Part shown: piece after piece, positions 23,598 through 35,658 of the stretch | Layout: each line of letters begins with the position of its first letter | Numbering within the stretch: the stretch's first letter is position 1 | Source of the DNA: Maratus speciosus | Taxonomy: Eukaryota; Arthropoda; Arachnida; Araneae; Salticidae | DNA: 64,000 nucleotides | Direction: 5' to 3' | Assembly: GCA_963932465.1 (NCBI GenBank) | Contig: OZ010789.1 | Location: forward strand, 597,461,068 to 597,525,067 | Translations under genes and position numbers: made by a program | The notes under the pieces: generated by a model | What the model saw: only the letters and a program-made list of their open reading frames with translations | Databases searched by the model: none | Told to the model about the DNA's origin: nothing

Positions 23598-23735
23598 GTT
23601 GAGGTATATATAAATATTATACAGACATACAAACATACAGGGTTCGATTCCTGGCTCTGGCTAATTTTTCACTCCAGTTGGGTTTATTGTATTTATTGTT
23701 TGTATGTCTGTATAATATTTATATATACCTTCAAC
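23598..23735. repeat. Hairpin with SINE-like loop
   Basis: The left arm (23598-23635, GAGGTATATATAAATATTAT then ACAGACATACAAACA) and right arm (23697-23735) are near-perfect inverses of about 37 bp. The 61-bp loop contains GGGTTCGATTCCTGG, a perfect tRNA-type B box, and then TTTTTCACTCCAGTTGG, the tail shared by SINE copies elsewhere in the window. Confidence 0.82.
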
Positions 23736-26700
23736 TGTTGAATGCAGGCGCTATTTATGTGTGCATGAGTTTTAATATATATTGTAGTATGAGTGTTTTA
23801 TTATAATATCAGGTTGTTTTAATGACTGGGGAATATAACTAATTTTATTAAAAGCAAAGTTTGCTATTAATGAAACAATCAAACAATGGAATATAACGAA
23901 ATATAATGAAATAAAGTATCTAAAAATAAGATTAATTGTTTGAAATCAAAATGTAATCAAAATATAAATCAAAGTTATCATTAATTAAATATAGAAATTA
24001 TGGAACTAATTGCCAGTTACTTGAATATAATGTAATAAGTGATGCAAAGCTTACACATGAATTTCGTTTATTGATTTTTTTTTCCAGCGCACACAACATG
24101 GAACCGCATTTGGCAATCTGAACATTGAAGAATTTCTGCTATTTTATTTTTCTTACAAATTACGCAAAACTAATCATCACTGTCTAGATTTTTCTTTTTT
24201 AGTTTCCTAATTATTAGACATTTTTTTTGCTACAGAAATTTTCTTTACATTATGTTCCTTCCATCATTTTCTTTCCAATTGCATTACACTTTTTTTATTA
24301 AACTTGATGTTCAAATTGCTTTTGTGCTGTAAGAGCTTCGTTTTTGTCGTTTTTTTTTTTTTTTTCATTTCAAGGTTTACTTTATATGGCAACTTTATAT
24401 GTTAACACAACTGTTTTTTGCCTCCCGCTGTACTTTGATATAACTGAATTTAGCAAGGGAGATAACATTTCTAAAGATTTTGACTTTTTTTGGAGGGGAG
24501 TGGGGGTGGAGGGGGGAGATAATTTGTAGCAACAGCCTTATTGCAGGTCAATATCTTCGCATCTTACTCTCTCCTTTTTGTTTCCTATATCTTTAACAAC
24601 TTTTGCTGTCATGTCTGCTTTTCTTCCACACAGTTTAACTGTGTCGTTTTCAACAGTTTCAACATCATATTTTAAAAAGTGTTTTAAAAGTACGCTATGA
24701 TTAATGAAACGCAAACATTATATATTCAAACGGTGTTGAACCCCCCCTCCCCCCCTCCCGGAGCCTTGATATAACCACTGCCTACGGAAGGTTTGAGATT
24801 TTATGCGTTTTAATAGCAAAAAAGTGTAATTCCATCCAGAACTGCAAAAAGTCTGCCCCCGTCCACATCACGGAATCGCAAATATTCTTCAGGGGTAAAA
24901 TGTTTGAATTGAACTCTGTAAGCCAAAAACGCCGTAAAGAATAAAGAATTCAAAGGAAATAAATACAAATACATACAAGATAAAAGAAATTGCAAAGAAA
25001 ATTTATTGCATAAGCATGTAAAAATATTTTTATGTTTATATAGGCCTAAACAGTATAAGGACATTAATCCATATATACCAAAAATATATGTATGGAGATA
25101 GAAATCCATTATAAAATATTTTAAAAAATTAAAAAATAGTATATAAAGCATACCGCCCTCAAATTCATTTCTTAATTTCCAAATTTATGATCGTATATCT
25201 GTTCCAATTTAAGCAACTTTTATTGACACATTTAAGGCAACTGCGCCATTTTTAAAAACGGATTATCCCAAGACTAAGAACAAAAACGAAATCAAACAAA
25301 TCAGCGTGAAAAATATGCGCAATATACAGATGAATTTAGATATGTATATGAAACACAACAACTTACCTTAGTTTTAAAGTATTCACTTACGTTTAGTAGG
25401 AAAAAATTAGATCAAAACAGCTAACTTTAGGTTTTTAAAAATTGTCTGAAAACAGCACGTGTTAGGCAGGTGCTTCTTCTAATAAAAAATTAAGTCATTC
25501 TGATGAGTAGGATTTCAGTGGTAGAATTCGTCTCTTCCTGTAATTAACGGCAGAATGGCAACCGTCCAATTAAAGCGGCGGTCCAAATATGGCGACACTC
25601 CTCTATATAAACTAAAAAATATTCATAAGCATTCGCTTGTTATAACAATATAAAAAAATTAGTTTTAAGAGATATAAATAAATAAATAAAACTAATAAAA
25701 AGTGCGCCTCTAAAATTTAATACTATGCGACTTTTGCCTTATGTATAACACTCGATGCCCTTTCAAAAAAATTAAGTAACACATGGGTTTATTCTAAAGA
25801 ATGTACATCATAAGCAAAACAACGGATAATCAAAAGTAAAATTATGCATCAATGCATATCTGAAATTTATCTTGCACATTTCGTTTGAAGATTTCACTTG
25901 ATATGTTAGACAAGATATATACTTTTCAAATGATTTATATTCAAAAATCCTTCTATGGAATATCTACATCTGAAAAGTAGAAATGATTTTCAAAAGAATT
26001 AGATTCCCCTTAAAGTAAGTGACAGTAGCTGAGAAAATATGTTGTATTAAATTTAGGGTAATATTAGGTACTTATTTAAATTAACAAGTAAAAATTAAAT
26101 TTAAAAAATCGAAAAACCCGATTGCGTAAAAAGCGAACTAATTAACTATTTCTCATCAATGTGAAAGTATTTTTCTTTATATTACTTAGCTATTTTTTAT
26201 TTACTTGTGTTGATGATTTTAAGTTGTGTTTAATTGTTAGTTCCTATCTATAAACACCTTTTTGATGAGGCCTACAGATGTCTATGATGGATAGAGTTGC
26301 AGTAAAGCTAGAGATCTTACCTACACAATTTCCAGATTGTGTTACATTTAAACAGAGCTTCAGACTGTAAAATAGTCAATGAAACATCGTCCTCATTTTG
26401 AAAGACCTATCCAATGATATGCCACGCAATATGGTGCTAAAAAATTGTTTTTGGTCTCTACCGCCATTTTGAATTTATAAAAACAAAACCTAGCCTATAA
26501 CCATCAGACGGTTAAAACGAATCGATAGAGACATCATTGATTAAAATCCATCCAGCCATTGGGATGTTTCGAGGGTATAACAAAATCCACATACCCAGAT
26601 ACGCTTGAAACACATAACCCTTCTTGGCAGTCGAGTAAAAATATTGTTTTTCCACATCACAACTTCAAATGAAGGTTAACAAAGGCAAAAAAAAACCTCG

Positions 26701-28142
26701 TTTATACTTTAAGAAAATCTGCTTTGATTTATTGGCTCAGTTATTAATTTTTCTTCTAAAGAAACAATAAAAACTCATCACAACTTCAAATGGTTACGCC
26801 TAAGAAAGCTGGCGGCTAGTAGAATAACTTTAGCTGCAGCCATTTGTAATGGAATTGATTTGAATAATTATGTTTATCAGTGTAATTATATAATGTTGGT
26901 GATGTGCATTATCTGTTTAATAAAACTGTGTTTTGTTAACTTCACAGTTACGAAGGGCAGATTAAAATTTTTAACCACCTGTACTTTTGATACGACCTCA
27001 AATGTATACATGCAAGATTCTTACAGCTAACGATTTTACATTTTTGCATACATCATCAACGTGCGTAAGTAGTAGCTACTCTCATATAACAATTTACACT
27101 AGTTTTATCAAGCGCAATGTTTAAAGAATAAATACAATTTACAATATACATAATTAATACAGTAGTAACTAACCTGTTAAAGATTATTACAGATTAATTC
27201 GCGTTCTACGGCAACTGTTAAGAATAATTTCGATAAATAGCAAAAGATAACAAATGACGCCAGCGAATTTATTTTTGTTTTATTATTAATTAAACAAAAC
27301 ACGATGCAAATAATGTCCAGATTTTTATTTTTATTTTATTTTTATTTTATTTTTTTGTGGACCACCATTATTTTCTCGTGGACAATAGCAGTTCCACGGA
27401 TCTCACCTCTGGATTATAGAATAAATATAGATTTTAAGATCATTAACGTAATTAATGTATTTTAATACGATAAATATGTATAAAAAACAATACATTAAAT
27501 AACATTTGTAAATTTCCAGGTGTGTGGAAAATCAAACAATTGTGTTAAAAATTAGTCTAGTAAATTAAATGTTTCTAATGCATCCTTGGGAGACATTACT
27601 TTAAAAATAATCAAGCAATTTCTAATAATAGATACTTAAGATCCTCATATTAAACAAATGTATGCAATGATCATTAATAGTATTTTAAAAATATAAAGTT
27701 ATGTCTCAAAAATAAAAACAAGCAAAAACACACAAACACACTTTTATATTTTGACAATATATTCCCACATATCGACAGCAAATTTTAACGGTAAACAAAA
27801 TTATGTATTGTGAGGTTGAAATATTTCTTTCTGAAAATTCACGATAATGGATACACTGGAACACAGCTGTTTTAATTTATATTTTTAAATTTTATATAAT
27901 GTGTTCTAATAGCTGACTATCGATTTAGCTTCTGTTTTTTACATCTCATATGGAAGCATTTACGTTTTTCAACTCCCTGAAATGTAATTAGAATGGAACT
28001 ATTTATGGTGATTAAAGAATACCGAATTTAATATTATAAATTTATAATATTAAATAATATACAATATTTAATATTTAATATTTTAATACATGTGCATACA
28101 ATAATTTAAATGCGTTTCACAATATTCAAATGCTTTATAATT
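23736..28142. other. AT-rich DNA, no gene recognised
   Basis: A 4.4-kb stretch without a recognisable gene or complete element. It holds a G-rich run (24489-24519), a C-rich run (24739-24764) and a duplicated CATCACAACTTCAAATG (near 26656 and 26776). Frames such as 24810-25151 minus are AT-rich and hydrophobic by composition only. Confidence 0.5.
24489..24519 (+). other. G-rich tract with G-quadruplex potential
   Basis: Contains runs of at least four G spaced by one to three bases (GGGG A GTGGGGG TGGA GGGGGG). A C-rich counterpart at 24739-24764 would give the same potential on the minus strand. This is striking in such AT-rich DNA; function unknown. Confidence 0.5.
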
Positions 28143-28325
28143 TTAAGAAAAAGAAACAACGTATAAGGGCACAAATAAAATGTGTTTAAAAGCATACAGC
28201 TGTTTCAAAACCTCTAAGGTTTCCTCATCAGTGCTTAAAATAAAAGTTAAATTAAAACTAAAACATTGTGTAAAAAGAGGGGGAGGTGGACAGAGAGTCA
28301 GAAAAGCGTACATTTCAACTCTACT

Positions 28326-28376
<51 letters not shown>

Positions 28377-28566
28377 CATAGTTGGCAGTAGAGCTGAAAG
28401 GTACGCTTTTCTGACTCTCTGCCCCCCCCCCGTTTTTACACAATGTTTTAGTTTTAATTTAACTTTTATTTTAAGCACTGATGAGGAAACCTTAGAGGTT
28501 TTGAAACAGCTGTATGCTTTTAAACACATTTTATTTGTGCCCTTATACGTTGTTTCTTTTTCTTAA
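28143..28566. mobile_element. TTAA-bounded 424-bp palindrome with poly-A centre
   Basis: The arms run inward from TTAAGAAAAAGAAACAACG at both ends. About 130 bp of each arm appear identical by eye, with small differences further in (GAGGGGGAGG against GGGGGGGGGG). The centre is a poly-A run of about 46 nt plus TTCATAGTTGGCAGTAG. Both ends are TTAA, as in elements that use TTAA targets (piggyBac, Kolobok). The two mirror-image 128-residue open frames are an artefact of the palindrome. It is either a snap-back MITE or a recent inverted duplication. Confidence 0.8.
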
Positions 28567-28686
28567 TATATTGGCACTTCCCCACTTTTTATGCTTTATA
28601 ATTTTTCTAAATACGTAAAATATGTATGTATTTATTCGGGTTGTGAGGTTTTTTGTAATAGTTAAAAATGTCTTGGGATCGCAGTA

Positions 28687-29630
28687 GGGTGATTTTCAAA
28701 AAGTGTCGTGTTTTACTGCACTTTCATATTTGCACAGAAAAATAGTTAAATATCATAATTTTAATTATTGCATTTTAACTCTAAGGTTTTTGTAATAATA
28801 ATTTACAGATATATTATTATTTATAAAAAAAAAATAAAAATTAAAAATACATTTTTTTGTTTTCAAAATGTCATTTCCGTAGGTTGTCCCAACAAGCAAT
28901 TTATTAGGTAAAGATTTCATTAAGTTTCATTTAAAACAGATGGTTATATTTCTTTATACATTTTTATTTTTTATTGCTACTAATTAAAAAAATATTTATT
29001 TTCAATAATTAAACTTATTTATAATTTATAATAATTATTTTAAACCGTGTCCTAAGAAAGAGTGTCATCGCCATGCTTCTGACAAAAAGTTCATCTGAAA
29101 TTTTTTAGATGGCAGCACATGCCTTTTTATCAAGGCAAAAATACTCCTTAAATTTAACTTGTTACCAGGTTTAGGCGAATAGAGTAAATAGTTTTAAAGT
29201 TTCAATAAAACAAGCAAAGACCTTGAATATTTTGGGGAGTAATTTTTGTACGTCATTACCATACCCATTTCTAATTGATAATTAAATGAACTTTTATTTC
29301 TTAATCTGCTTTTATTATATAAGAAATAGAGAACCATTGTATGGGCCAGAAAATATAATGGCTGCCATTTATGCCTGGGGAAAAATAAAAAAATATTTTT
29401 CTTAATTTGTCATTACCTCAGATGTCATTACCGTATTCACATATGTTCATTACCAAGTTCATTAAAATTTAAAAATTAGTTTTAAAATGTTATAGTAATT
29501 TGGTCTCTGCTAATGCTTGTATATTAATGTTCATGTGGTAAGGTATTTACAAAAAATTTAAAACTTTCTCATTATTTCTAAAAATTTGATTTTGTTATTC
29601 CAAAACATGAACAGATTTTGAAAATGACCC
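28687..29630. mobile_element. TA-type element with iterated GTCATTACC motif
   Basis: The left end is GGGTGATTTTCAAAAAGTGT after TA at 28685-28686. The right end in reverse is GGGTCATTTTCAAAATCTGT. The motif GTCATTACC or close variants occurs near 28867, 29064, 29253, 29409, 29423 and 29450. No coding remnant is recognised. The right TA is offset by 2 bp, so that boundary is approximate. Confidence 0.65.
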
Positions 29631-29713
29631 ATTAATGCTCTAATCAACGAACCATGAATACGTACCAGCCTAAGGAAAGATGTTTCGGGAATTCTTTAAA
29701 ATGTACAATATAC

Positions 29714-29716
<3 letters not shown>

Positions 29717-29753
<37 letters not shown>
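29717..29753. repeat. Poly-T tract
   Basis: A pure T-run of about 37 nt. Confidence 0.95.
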
Positions 29754-29754
<1 letters not shown>

Positions 29755-29904
29755 TCTGGAATTCAAAATGAATAAGTAAAATGTTTCCCTTTTGCTCTAA
29801 GGGGTTTTTATATCTAAAAATAATCAGTTTTTTTTCTGGTTTAAAATCCTAATTACGCATATAATATTCTTAAGATGTTTTAACTTTAAACAAAAATATT
29901 ATTG

Positions 29905-30155
29905 GAGAAATGGCTGGCTGTGCCTATGATGGCCAATTATCAACACGAGGATATAGGCCCTAAGGGGTGCCCTTCGTGGGGGTCTTTCTAAGGGAACCTA
30001 ACCCGTTTAAAGCTTGGAAATCCAAGGTTCGAAGAAAACTACGAAAACTCCGAACGATTAGGCCGACGGGTGCAATTGGGATCAAACCCAGCACCTCCCG
30101 TCTACCAGCTTCGAGAGCAGAACCTCTCGGCAACTGGTGGGGCCATTGGAGAAAT
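29905..30155 (-). mobile_element. tRNA-derived SINE (family 1)
   Basis: The minus strand reads AGTTGCCGAGAGGTTCTG (A-box-like) and, about 45 nt on, GGGTTTGATCCC (a B box). These are the internal pol III promoter elements of a tRNA-like head. A non-tRNA body follows with CGGGTTAGGTTCCCTTAG and AAGGGCACCCCTTAGGG. It is too diverged to fold as a working tRNA. The 68-73 residue open frames on both strands here are by-products of its higher GC. A diverged relative lies at 47161-47300. Confidence 0.72.
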
Positions 30156-31604
30156 GTAAATGTTACATTTTGAAAACTCACAAAAGTTGTCGCATGAGTG
30201 TTTTAGAAACTACATTTAACATTGTTTGACACGTCATAATGGCTGAAAATCACGTTACCTGGCAGTTACATGTATAATACTAGTCTAAAAAAGTGTTTTC
30301 TTATATAACTTGAAAACACATTTAAAATGCATTTTGCTCATGCTTTACAAAGAAGAAGATTATAAAAAATAAAGAGAATAAAAAAAATATAGATTTGTTT
30401 TATTTAAAAAAAATTTTGAGTTAATTCATTTTTAAATTGTAATTCCAAATACTGACTGTAAATAGGAATTTTCTTTAAAAAAATAATTATAAATTTTCTT
30501 TTATTTTTTACTTTGTCAGCAAGCGTGATTTAGGCTGAATGCTATATAAAGAGTTAATACTATTGATGCCTACAACACTCAAAGAGTACATGTCAGTTCT
30601 TTGTAAAAACGAAGAAAAAATTAAACTTACATTATGTAACATGCATTCCATATGAGGTATCTTTATATTTAACAATACAAAAAGAGTATTCTAAAAAATA
30701 AGCAATATGTACGATGATTCCCATAATTAAATTTGTCAAATTAGATTGTGAATAGTTTATTACTTAAAACAATTTATTTATGAAATGAAAAATATTATTT
30801 TTAATGTTGAATGCACAAATTGTTTGAAATGGATTGAAAACTCAGGCTGGTTTACTGTATTAATTGTCATAAAATCCAACATATAGAAACAGTATAAATC
30901 ATTAAAAAAAAAATAAATAAATAAATTAAAAAAAAACAATTTTTTTCATCCTTTGTTACAAGGCTTTTTTACAACAACAAAAAGAAAAAGAAAAAAAAAG
31001 AATGAAAGGTTTTCTTAAAAAATACAATATATTACTTCACTTGTTCATGAAAAAGATAGAACAACATGCTGCAATAATAAGTTATATCAGAGATAAAATG
31101 AAATGAAAAAATAATTTTTATATCATAAAAAAATCCATAAAAATTAATATCATTTTATAAAAAAACTAAACCTTATCTTTGTTTTCTATAAAACGAGATT
31201 CTTTTGTTTGTTATCTATTGAAAGGGAACTGAATTAATTAAATCCATTAAGTAACTCATTATAAAACATCTTTTAGAACTGTTGAGATAAATAATTATTT
31301 TTTAATCAATTGAAAAACAGATATTCTTTAATTAAAAGTAAATTAAGAACATATTTTCAACATTGAAATCTTCTTATTCCCCATCATTTAAAAACCCTTC
31401 TTAATATGTTATTTATCAGAAAGTTTTTATTTATTTATTTTCTGTCACAATGAATATTTGTTTTATTTTTTTCAACATACTCTGAATTTAATAAAGTTTG
31501 TAAAATAGCACTGCGTACTTTAAGAGTTTTTAAGTATAATGGTCAGTATTAGATTAATTTTTAACACAATTATTCAGTTGGTAAGTAAATCATAAGAGTT
31601 TTTA
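30156..31604. other. AT-rich DNA, no gene recognised
   Basis: No feature beyond A-rich simple sequence near 30900-31010. Confidence 0.5.
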
Positions 31605-31690
31605 TTTTTCCAAGTGGGTGAAAAAAGTCCGGGCCAAGATTCGAACCAGGGTATAGGTGCAGATTCCCAAAATTTGTAAGGATCCAGTGG
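31605..31690 (-). mobile_element. tRNA-derived SINE fragment (family 2)
   Basis: TTTTTCCAAGTGGGTGAAAA followed by GATTCGAACCAGGG is the inverse of a B box (CTGGTTCGAATC) plus the shared tail TTTTCACCCACTTGGAAAAA. It matches copies at 34055, 38355, 38620 and 43281. Confidence 0.68.
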
Positions 31691-31822
31691 CTCCTAAAAC
31701 CAAAAACTTCAGTGGCCACATTGTGAAACAAACACGTAAAAAAAAAAAAATAGCATTTATATTAGGAAAATACACAATAAACTCAGGAATTAAAAGGAAA
31801 AATAGTCTATTTAATATATATA

Positions 31823-33246
31823 TGGGGCATTCTCACAATCGTTTGGCTTTCATGTCCCTGAATAATATTTTTTTTTTATTTAATGCACTTTTTTATGTTT
31901 TTTTTTAAATTTCATATACTGGGGAACACCCCATTGCATGATTGCATAGCATTATTAACGAGATAAATAAGTTTTTTCGGGGTCCAAATACCAGGAAATC
32001 TCATCTACCGTCCCGTGTCCCAGATGCTGATTTTTAAGTTTGGAGCTGTCTGGATAAAATTGTTTCAATAAAAATAATTCCAGGTAATTTTTTTCTGAAA
32101 CTGGAACTATTGTTTTATATAAATATGTAGCTTAAAATTAACCTGCACACACTTTTAGGGTTGTTATTATTTTTTAAATTCTATAACCTGGGTTTTAGAT
32201 TCCTTACCATCCCTCTTCTAAAATTATACAGAAAATCATTTCAGTTGCAGCCACAGAATTTTTTTCAAGTTTTTTCTCATGCAGAAGTATGCTAGAGAAA
32301 TAATGTCTAAATATTTTTGGCAGGAAATTTACTGTAGAATTTAAATCAGCATTTAAATATCACTTTCAAGCATCGTGGCTTTATTGGTTGTCTCACCGTC
32401 CCCAAGGTTTATTCCTGCACTTTTCGTGGTAAATTTAAAAACAAAAAAAATAATTTAATCCAATTTTAACAACTGTTTCTAAAAATCAATGAACATTGTG
32501 GCTATCACCTAGTCTTAACATGATTTTCCTAAAAATAGGTGGTAATTTTCTTTACCGTTCCATCCTTACCGTCCCTTTTTTTATCATTTCATCCCTTTTT
32601 TCCAATACCATCCCCTTTTTTTACCTTAACGTCCCTTCTTTAACACCCCTTTAAGACAGTGTTATACAAAAATTCTGTATTAAAAGTACTACATTGTTAT
32701 TATTTCTTATTTGAATGTCCTGTGGGTACTATGCAAATTTATTATAGATAAAAATTTAGAAGAAAATAAAAAGTTATAGGGGTAAAATGGTAAGGAAAAT
32801 TAAACTCGCACGTTTAACTTACCCCTCCGACTGTCTTGGAAAAGGGCAAAATTGTAATGTTGTTTTCTCTGCATTTTGTTTTAAATGCTAAAAAAAAAAA
32901 ATGATTCTTTGAACATTTTATAAAAAAACTTAAAAACGAATATAAATGCAATCCTTGGAAGTATTAATCATTGTTCAATGTATTAAAAATACATTAAGTC
33001 AATAGAATTATATTACTTTAAATATTGCTTGTATTGCGGTGAAACCTGGAGCTTAGTGAACGTATTAACACGGGCTTGTCAGTGAGGGGGTTAAACCTCA
33101 GTTAAATAAAAAATTTTCGCTGCTGACCATTTTTTCCTCATTTTGAATCATTAAGGCATTCGTCTATCAGACTAAAATGTTATTTTAGCAAGTTTAGTTT
33201 TGTCAATTTTTTCCCCCAAAAGTCAAAAGATTGTGAGAATGCCCCA
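31823..33246. mobile_element. TA-type element with iterated TACCGTCCC motif
   Basis: The left end is TGGGGCATTCTCACAATCGT. The right end in reverse is TGGGGCATTCTCACAATCTT. TA lies outside both (31821-31822 and 33247-33248). The motif TACCGTCCC and variants occur near 32008, 32205, 32395, 32553-32575, 32605 and 32624, with inverse forms near 32786. No transposase frame is recognised. Confidence 0.8.
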
Positions 33247-33713
33247 TATACGCATGTACAACAAAACACGAACTAATTTCATCAAATGTGTATATATTTC
33301 GTTTTATCATACAATTCTTTTAATTTGGATATAAATTAAATATTAAACTATGTACAGCCAGAAGATAAAGTTGGGCAAGATTAGATACAGTTAAAGAATA
33401 TGCATAAAATATGTATAAAAATAAGGCTAAGCAATCATGGTTATGCAGAATAGCAGGAAAATAATTTCTTATTTTGATTTTGTCATACAAAAGAACGTAT
33501 AAAAAAATCTGTGGATATGTGAGAATATTTCACACTATAAAAATCAAAATACACACCTCAGACGTACATTTGTTTTTCTATAAGAAATATTATTTATAAA
33601 AAAAACTATGGCTACTTAGATACTGAAATTTAGAGGCCACATCAAAAACTATAGTCGCCATGTTGCGAATGGCGACAGTGAATCTGCACCTAAAAACCAG
33701 GGATGTATTTCTG
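33247..33713. other. AT-rich DNA, no feature recognised
   Basis: No gene or element end recognised. Confidence 0.45.
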
Positions 33714-33715
33714 TA

Positions 33716-33953
33716 CCTTGGAACAAAAAGGACCAATGTCCAAAATTGAGAAATTTGAGTTAAATGCACAAATGAATTCAGGATGTGATGTAAAGTAATT
33801 GTCAAAAGGGCCAAAGTCCTCCCAATATTAGATCATTGAAAACAAAATATTTTGTCGAGGCCAATGTCACTTACTGTTAAAATAATGTGCCAATCTTAAA
33901 CTGTGTTTTCTGCCATTTGAGAAAAATGGACATTGCCCATTTTTGTTCCAAGG
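33716..33953. mobile_element. 238-bp TA-flanked MITE with iterated CCAATGTCC motif
   Basis: The ends CCTTGGAACAAAAAGGACCA and, in reverse, CCTTGGAACAAAAATGGGCA are flanked by TA (33714-33715 and 33954-33955). Inside, GGACCAATGTCC, GGGCCAAAGTCC and GAGGCCAATGTCAC recur. Non-coding. The minus-strand open frame that crosses it is not a gene. Confidence 0.88.
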
Positions 33954-34054
33954 TATAGATTTATTCTGTCTGTATTTATTCTGTTGAGCTGATTCAGATA
34001 TCAGACCAGATGATGTGATCGTTAAGGGTTAGTTGAGTTAATTAGTCCTCCAAA

Positions 34055-34150
34055 TTTGTCCGGAATGTCTCAGTTGGTGGAGCATTGGCGGCTTCAGCCA
34101 TCACATGCCTCGTTAGAATCCCTTTTTCACCCACTTGGAAAATTTCAAAT
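34055..34150 (+). mobile_element. tRNA-derived SINE (family 2), plus strand
   Basis: TCTCAGTTGGTGGAGCATTGGC is a good tRNA-like A-box region. CGTTAGAATCCC about 45 nt on is a decayed B box. The tail TTTTTCACCCACTTGGAAAA follows. This is the clearest copy of the family in the window. Confidence 0.75.
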
Positions 34151-34288
34151 CTTATAATGGATTATTTAAAAATGAATTTCTATTGATTTGTCTGATTGAT
34201 TGAATGCAGTATAACCATTGTGCAACTACTGGAATAGTCTGGTGAATTAAACGTATTTTTTGAAATTGATTTCACTTTGTTTCAGTAC

Positions 34289-34290
<2 letters not shown>

Positions 34291-34330
<40 letters not shown>
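34291..34330. repeat. (TA)n microsatellite
   Basis: About 20 TA units, ending directly at the CCGGGTGTCCC terminus. Confidence 0.95.
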
Positions 34331-34332
<2 letters not shown>

Positions 34333-34560
34333 GGGTGTCCCAAAAATGACTGATGGATTTTAGAATTCAGTAACTTTCAAATGGTGACATATATTTGAAA
34401 CATTCTTGCAGGAGGGTTATGTATGATGACAGTAATTTTTTTACTGTGATTCTTGATTTCATTTAGCATTTCAAGAAAGAGATGGCGCTGAGAGCAATAG
34501 GCGCTCAGTCCAGACCAGATTTTTGGTACTTTGGGATCCATTCAATACTATTTAATTACT
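34331..34560 (+). mobile_element. One-ended TA-type element fragment
   Basis: Starts CCGGGTGTCCCAAAAATGAC after (TA)n, like the CAGGGTGTC ends at 85 and 44480. No inverse end is found to the right before 35187, so it is probably truncated. The right limit is arbitrary. Confidence 0.5.
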
Positions 34561-35185
34561 TTTTTCGCATGGAAGAATAGATAGGCAAAAAATCGAACCA
34601 GGAGTTAGCGGTTACTGCTTGCAACACCATCTATCGATGCTATTTGTAACTAATTATCGTAAGTACCGAATTATCTTTTAGCGATATCTTCTGGAGTGCG
34701 ATATCAGCAGTGGTATGCAGTTTTAATGTAACAGATTTTTAATGTATTTCGTGGTGTGTATAAATTTTGTGGTTCATACAGAGCGCTGCAAGAACAAATT
34801 TACAAACGTTATCATGTATAGAAAGAAATTAATGTAGAATGATTTTAACATAATTATTTGTTTTGAAATTGTTTATTGAGGTATGTTATTTCATATTACG
34901 AAAAATCAATTTTATTTAAATATTCTGAAATTGTTAGAAAGTGCTTTATAATTTTTGCTTGATTTTTTTTTTTTTTTTTTTGTATCTTCTGAAATAGGTT
35001 TTTTTATATATCTAATGTAATGAAATGAAATTGCATTTGTTTTTATTAAATTAAGGAACTTATTAAATTATATCTTTTGATTTTCTTGTAAGGATTTTTC
35101 TAATGAATTACTTACACGTATTTACTAAGTTATAAAAAAAAACGAAATATAATATTACACGTAAAAAATAAATATAATTTTAATG
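34561..35185. other. AT-rich DNA with poly-T
   Basis: No gene. A T-run lies at about 34964-34981. Confidence 0.5.
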
Positions 35186-35276
35186 TAGGGGAAACTAGAG
35201 AGGGTTGACCATAGGTGAGGCTTGACCCAGCCATATTTTTTCATATTTAAAAAAAAAAAAATCAGTTTTATCAATA

Positions 35277-35658
35277 CACTGTAAAAAAAAATCTGTAGTT
35301 CTACTGATGTAAAGTTACATGCTTACTAAACTTTCAACTGTAACTGTACGAAAAAAGCTGCAAATCTACAAAACTAGTTTTTGTAAAGCTACAAAAATTT
35401 GTAACTTTACAAATGAATCTGCTAAAATTTCAGTAATCTTACTAAACTCTTATTTGTAACCCTGGCTGCAGTTACATGAAAAGTTCTCGGAATCCCAGTT
35501 TCCAAAAAAATTCTTAGTAACCTTACAGATTTTTTGATTTTCGGCGCAAAAGTGTGTCTGTTACATGAAATTTTGTTGTTGCCGTTTCATGAAAAGTTCT
35601 AGGAATCCCAGTTTCCTAGAAAAACTTTAGTAACTTCACAGATTTTTTTTTTACAGTG
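35277..35658. mobile_element. CACTGTAAAA MITE, copy 1
   Basis: The ends CACTGTAAAAAAAAATCTGT and, in reverse, CACTGTAAAAAAAAAATCTG are flanked by TA (35275-35276 and 35659-35660). The interior repeats GGAATCCCAGTTTCC and TTACATGAAA blocks. A second copy lies at 54167-54579. Confidence 0.88.

Noticed and set aside
28143..28529. Pair of 128-residue open frames on opposite strands
   Set aside because: They are mirror images produced by one palindrome and include translated poly-A/poly-T. No domain.
30050..30150. Possible tRNA-Ser/Leu gene on the minus strand
   Set aside because: A and B boxes are present, but I cannot pair an acceptor stem, and a SINE body follows directly.
29960..30181. Overlapping GC-richer frames on both strands
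   Set aside because: Explained by the tRNA-derived SINE; both strands are open only because the segment is GC-richer.
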